64,000 nucleotides of DNA, taken from NCBI RefSeq assembly GCF_016889705.1, contig NZ_CP069526.1, forward strand, positions 5,580,001-5,644,000, given 5' to 3'. A program made the translations under genes and the position numbers. The notes under the pieces were generated by a model, which searched no databases, was not told where the DNA came from, and was given only the letters and a program-made list of their open reading frames with translations. This document shows, piece by piece, positions 63,638-64,000 of this stretch (the stretch's first letter is position 1; each line of letters begins with the position of its first letter). The stretch is from Amycolatopsis sp. FDAARGOS 1241. GTDB taxonomy: Bacteria; Actinomycetota; Actinomycetes; Mycobacteriales; Pseudonocardiaceae.

Positions 63638-64000
63638 GACGGCCGAGAGCTTGGTGGGGTTGAGCATCCACATCACCTGGTCGATCCCCTCGTCCGACAC
63701 CGTGAAGCTGATGACGCCGTAGACGGCTCCGTCGCGCTTGAGCACCGCGGCGATGGCCCCGTTGACCGGCGTCTGGACGATCTCGGCGCCGGTCCAGAAG
63801 TGGGCCTTGTACGCGCGGATGACCTTCGCGAGAGCCACCGCGCCGTGGATCGGCTTGCGGGCGGCGCGGGCGAGGCCGTTGCTGTCGGAGTAGCTCACCA
63901 CGTCCTCGGCGAAGAGCTTCTCCAACGTGGACAGATCACCGGCTTGCGCGGCGGCGAGAAAAGCGCTCATCAGCTTTTTCTGCTCGTCTTCGCTCACCGG
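63623..64000 (-). CDS. ECF41-type sigma factor, C-terminal SnoaL-like domain (partial)
   Basis: The frame continues past base 64000, so only the last 126 codons or so are visible. VSEDEQKKLMSAFLAAAQAG starts the domain, then DLSTLEKLFAEDVVSYSDSN, ARAARKPIHGAVALAKVIRA, HFWTGAEIVQTPVNGAIAAV, GVISFTVSDEGIDQVMWMLN and PTKLSAVLPG. The SD..G..RAAR, and GIDQVMW.LNP.KL pieces are diagnostic of SigJ/ECF41, in which this domain controls the sigma part. The sigma-2/4 regions should lie just outside the window. Confidence 0.82.
   Translation of the reverse strand, partial: PVSEDEQKKLMSAFLAAAQAGDLSTLEKLFAEDVVSYSDSNGLARAARKPIHGAVALAKVIRAYKAHFWTGAEIVQTPVNGAIAAVLKRDGAVYGVISFTVSDEGIDQVMWMLNPTKLSAVLPGA

Overview
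The window is very GC-rich DNA with strong codon bias towards G or C at third positions. Dense, mostly monocistronic or short-operon genes, many TetR/GntR/LysR/AraC/IclR/DeoR regulators, an F420-type (Ddn-like) oxidoreductase and a mycothiol-type DsbA/nitroreductase point to an actinomycete. A Pseudonocardiaceae genome such as Amycolatopsis is the best guess (inference, not proven here). It reads as an accessory, catabolism-rich chromosomal arm. No rRNA, tRNA, CRISPR array, transposase or phage gene was found.

Layout. 0-7 kb: LysR regulator and a 2,2-dialkylglycine decarboxylase, gene debris, an F420-type reductase, an acetyltransferase with a nonsense codon, and IclR facing a frameshifted asparagine synthetase. 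7-12 kb: a two-domain beta/gamma-crystallin-like lipoprotein, a P450 that has lost the ExxR motif, a secreted lamin-tail protein and a methyltransferase. 12.4-18.9 kb: a LuxR-HTH/periplasmic-binding-fold fusion regulator converging on a five-gene operon (SDR, MHS transporter, C45 acyl hydrolase, polysaccharide-deacetylase-type hydrolase, SDR) with a perfect palindrome at its promoter. 19-24 kb: two methyltransferases among broken genes, then a trypsin-like protease followed by a 22-bp tandem repeat. 24.7-32.8 kb: AraC, hydrolase, secreted protein, an MHS transporter, a cobalamin-riboswitch-controlled cbtB-cbtA-FhuF-like operon and two methyltransferases. 32.9-37 kb: fragments, an alpha/alpha-barrel protein and a cyclase-family enzyme that share an operator with a DeoR regulator. 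37-43.8 kb: TetR / acyl-CoA dehydrogenase / kinase operon (ACAD10/11-like), PEP-mutase-family lyase, TetR, CLC channel, SnoaL-like protein. 43.9-54.8 kb: a beta-oxidation-type set (acyl-CoA ligase, acyl-CoA dehydrogenase, enoyl-CoA hydratase, SDRs, thiolase, quinone oxidoreductase) with two paralogous TetR regulators and about eight copies of an ACCGATCGGT-type operator. 55-57.9 kb: GntR / lyase / amidohydrolase operon. 58-64 kb: acetyltransferase, SDR, debris, VOC protein, UvrA paralogue, a small P-loop kinase and the end of an ECF41-type sigma factor.

The main system is the dispersed fatty-acid or aromatic-acid CoA catabolism regulon. The operator in front of the 47.9-kb SDR is nearly repeated, in inverted orientation, in front of the MHS transporter at 28.2 kb. 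This suggests substrate uptake and CoA-dependent breakdown are switched together by one of the two TetR proteins.

A caution applies to the whole window. At least fifteen otherwise well-preserved genes are broken by one-base indels, often in G or C runs. Some may be true decay, but the pattern is also what uncorrected long-read errors look like, so such genes are annotated as frameshifted and their status is left open.
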